A DNA stretch of 5,478 nt from Bacteriovorax stolpii (lineage in GTDB: Bacteria > Bdellovibrionota > Bacteriovoracia > Bacteriovoracales > Bacteriovoracaceae). Both the position numbers and the translations under genes were made by a program. The notes under the pieces were generated by a model. The model was not told where the DNA came from and ran no database searches. It saw only the letters and a program-made list of their open reading frames with translations. The DNA is taken from assembly GCA_945862475.1 (NCBI GenBank), contig CAMAYW010000193.1, positions 1 through 5,478 on the forward strand, given 5' to 3'. Positions 4,670 through 5,478 of the stretch are shown in pieces (position 1 is the stretch's first letter; every line of letters starts with the position of its first letter).

Positions 4670-5287
4670 ATGGAATCGCCTAAGGGGTACATCCCTAATC
4701 CCATCGTTATTGAACAAACTGCTAGAGGCGAGCGACAGTACGATATTTACTCTCGACTACTCCTGGATAGAATTATCTTTTTGGGAACTGAAGTGAATGA
4801 TACTGTGGCGAATTTACTAGTCGCACAGATGCTTTTCTTGGAGCAGTCTGATCCAGAGGCACCCATTCATTTTTATATTAATTCTCCAGGAGGATCTGTT
4901 TACGCGGGTCTAGGTATTTACGATATTATGCAGCACGTGACATGTCCGGTTTATACTTATTGCGTGGGTATGGCGGCTTCAATGGGGTCACTTCTTCTTC
5001 AGGCTGGGGAGACTGGTCATCGCTACTCACTTCCTCATTCTCGAATTATGATTCACCAACCTCTTGGTGGAGCACGTGGGCAAGCGACGGACATTGAAAT
5101 TCAGGCGAAAGAGATTTTAGATCTCAAAAAGCAGTTGAACAACATTTACGTCAAGCACACCGGAAGAAAGTATGAAGAAGTGGAGAAGGCTTGCGACCGA
5201 GACAATTATTTAAATCCAGAAAGGGCCAAAGAGTTCGGTCTAATCGATAATATTATTATTCCTAAAGGTAAAACGAAGAAAGCTTAA
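4670..5287 (+). CDS. clpP: ATP-dependent Clp protease proteolytic subunit ClpP
   Basis: A 205-residue serine peptidase that forms the tetradecameric barrel of ClpXP/ClpAP and degrades unfolded or tagged proteins in the cytoplasm. The catalytic triad is Ser104 (Gly-Met-Ala-Ala-Ser-Met-Gly), His129 (Met-Ile-His-Gln-Pro) and Asp178 (Asp-Arg-Asp-Asn-Tyr), with the spacings 25 and 49 found in E. coli ClpP. The oxyanion-hole loop Ser-Pro-Gly-Gly-Ser is at 72-76. The N-terminus is short: the conserved Ile-Pro-Asn-Pro-Ile-Val-Ile-Glu segment starts at residue 8, so any propeptide is only a few residues long. AAGGA (4660-4664) five bases before the ATG supports the start. clpX follows after 12 bases. 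No trigger-factor gene precedes it, unlike the common tig-clpP-clpX order; the upstream neighbour is the divergent peroxiredoxin gene. I found no clear promoter or heat-shock sigma32 box in the gap. Confidence 0.98.
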   Translation: MESPKGYIPNPIVIEQTARGERQYDIYSRLLLDRIIFLGTEVNDTVANLLVAQMLFLEQSDPEAPIHFYINSPGGSVYAGLGIYDIMQHVTCPVYTYCVGMAASMGSLLLQAGETGHRYSLPHSRIMIHQPLGGARGQATDIEIQAKEILDLKKQLNNIYVKHTGRKYEEVEKACDRDNYLNPERAKEFGLIDNIIIPKGKTKKA

Positions 5288-5299
5288 TAAAAGGCGGAT

Positions 5300-5478
5300 A
5301 TGAGTAAAGATAAAGCAGCAGGGAATTACGGGAGTTTGAACTGTAATTTCTGTGGAAAATCTCAAAAAGAAGTTAAAAAGCTAATCGCTGGTCCCGGAGT
5401 TTATATCTGCGACGAGTGTATTGAGCTATGTAATGACATTATCTATGAGGATTCTGTTAAGGCCGTCTCTAAAACAGC
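5300..5478 (+). CDS. clpX: ATP-dependent Clp protease ATPase subunit ClpX (5' part)
   Basis: The first 59 codons plus two bases of clpX, cut by the window edge. The visible part is the N-terminal zinc-binding domain: Cys15-x2-Cys18 and Cys37-x2-Cys40 hold one Zn, and the Gly-Pro-Gly-Val-Tyr-Ile-Cys segment with Cys-Ile-Glu-Leu-Cys-Asn-Asp after it is characteristic of ClpX. This domain dimerises and binds substrates and adaptors. The AAA+ unfoldase module lies outside the window. The ATG is preceded by AAGGCGG five to nine bases upstream. The 12-base gap from clpP indicates one transcript, matching the joint function of ClpX as unfoldase and ClpP as peptidase. Confidence 0.97.
   Translation, partial: MSKDKAAGNYGSLNCNFCGKSQKEVKKLIAGPGVYICDECIELCNDIIYEDSVKAVSKT

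Noticed and set aside
4557..4796. 79-codon plus-strand frame overlapping the clpP start
   Set aside because: It is out of frame with clpP, which carries all catalytic motifs. It begins in the leader without a good ribosome site.

Overview
The window is a compact, AT-rich bacterial chromosome segment. It holds seven complete protein genes, one partial gene at the right edge and one additional small gene. I see no mobile element, tRNA, rRNA or CRISPR array. The low GC, the ClpP/ClpX sequences, a lipoprotein with a canonical lipobox, and a hybrid kinase next to a free-standing Hpt protein suggest a Gram-negative bacterium. The nearest guess is the Bdellovibrionota (Bacteriovorax/Peredibacter-like). 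That assignment is an inference from overall style, not from a marker gene.

Layout from left to right. (1) A minus-strand secreted lipoprotein of unknown function (19-564). (2) A plus-strand three-gene unit with a well-formed sigma70-type promoter (688-716). It encodes a single-domain Hpt phosphotransfer protein (751-1047), an unrecognised 57-residue basic protein overlapping its 3' end (1040-1213), and a soluble hybrid histidine kinase (1219-2757) with a degenerate receiver-like N-terminus, a complete DHp-CA core and an intact C-terminal receiver. (3) Convergent to it, and overlapping its last 80 bases, a minus-strand pair: an unrecognised 88-residue protein (3267-3533) followed by a Dps-type mini-ferritin (2678-3193). 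(4) A 316-base gap (3534-3849) holding the peroxiredoxin terminator and a perfect 12-base palindrome. (5) A minus-strand typical 2-Cys peroxiredoxin (3850-4434) with its own promoter and terminator. (6) Divergent from it, clpP (4670-5287) followed 12 bases later by the start of clpX (5300 to the window edge).

The genes suggest a stress theme. Dps removes iron and H2O2, the peroxiredoxin reduces peroxides, and ClpXP degrades damaged or regulatory proteins. The Hpt/hybrid-kinase pair has the parts for a His132-Asp419-His39 phosphorelay, but no output regulator is encoded here. The most unusual sequence structure is an imperfect 17-base inverted repeat with a 27-base loop inside the region where the kinase and dps genes overlap tail to tail. 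It encodes the C-terminal tails of both proteins.
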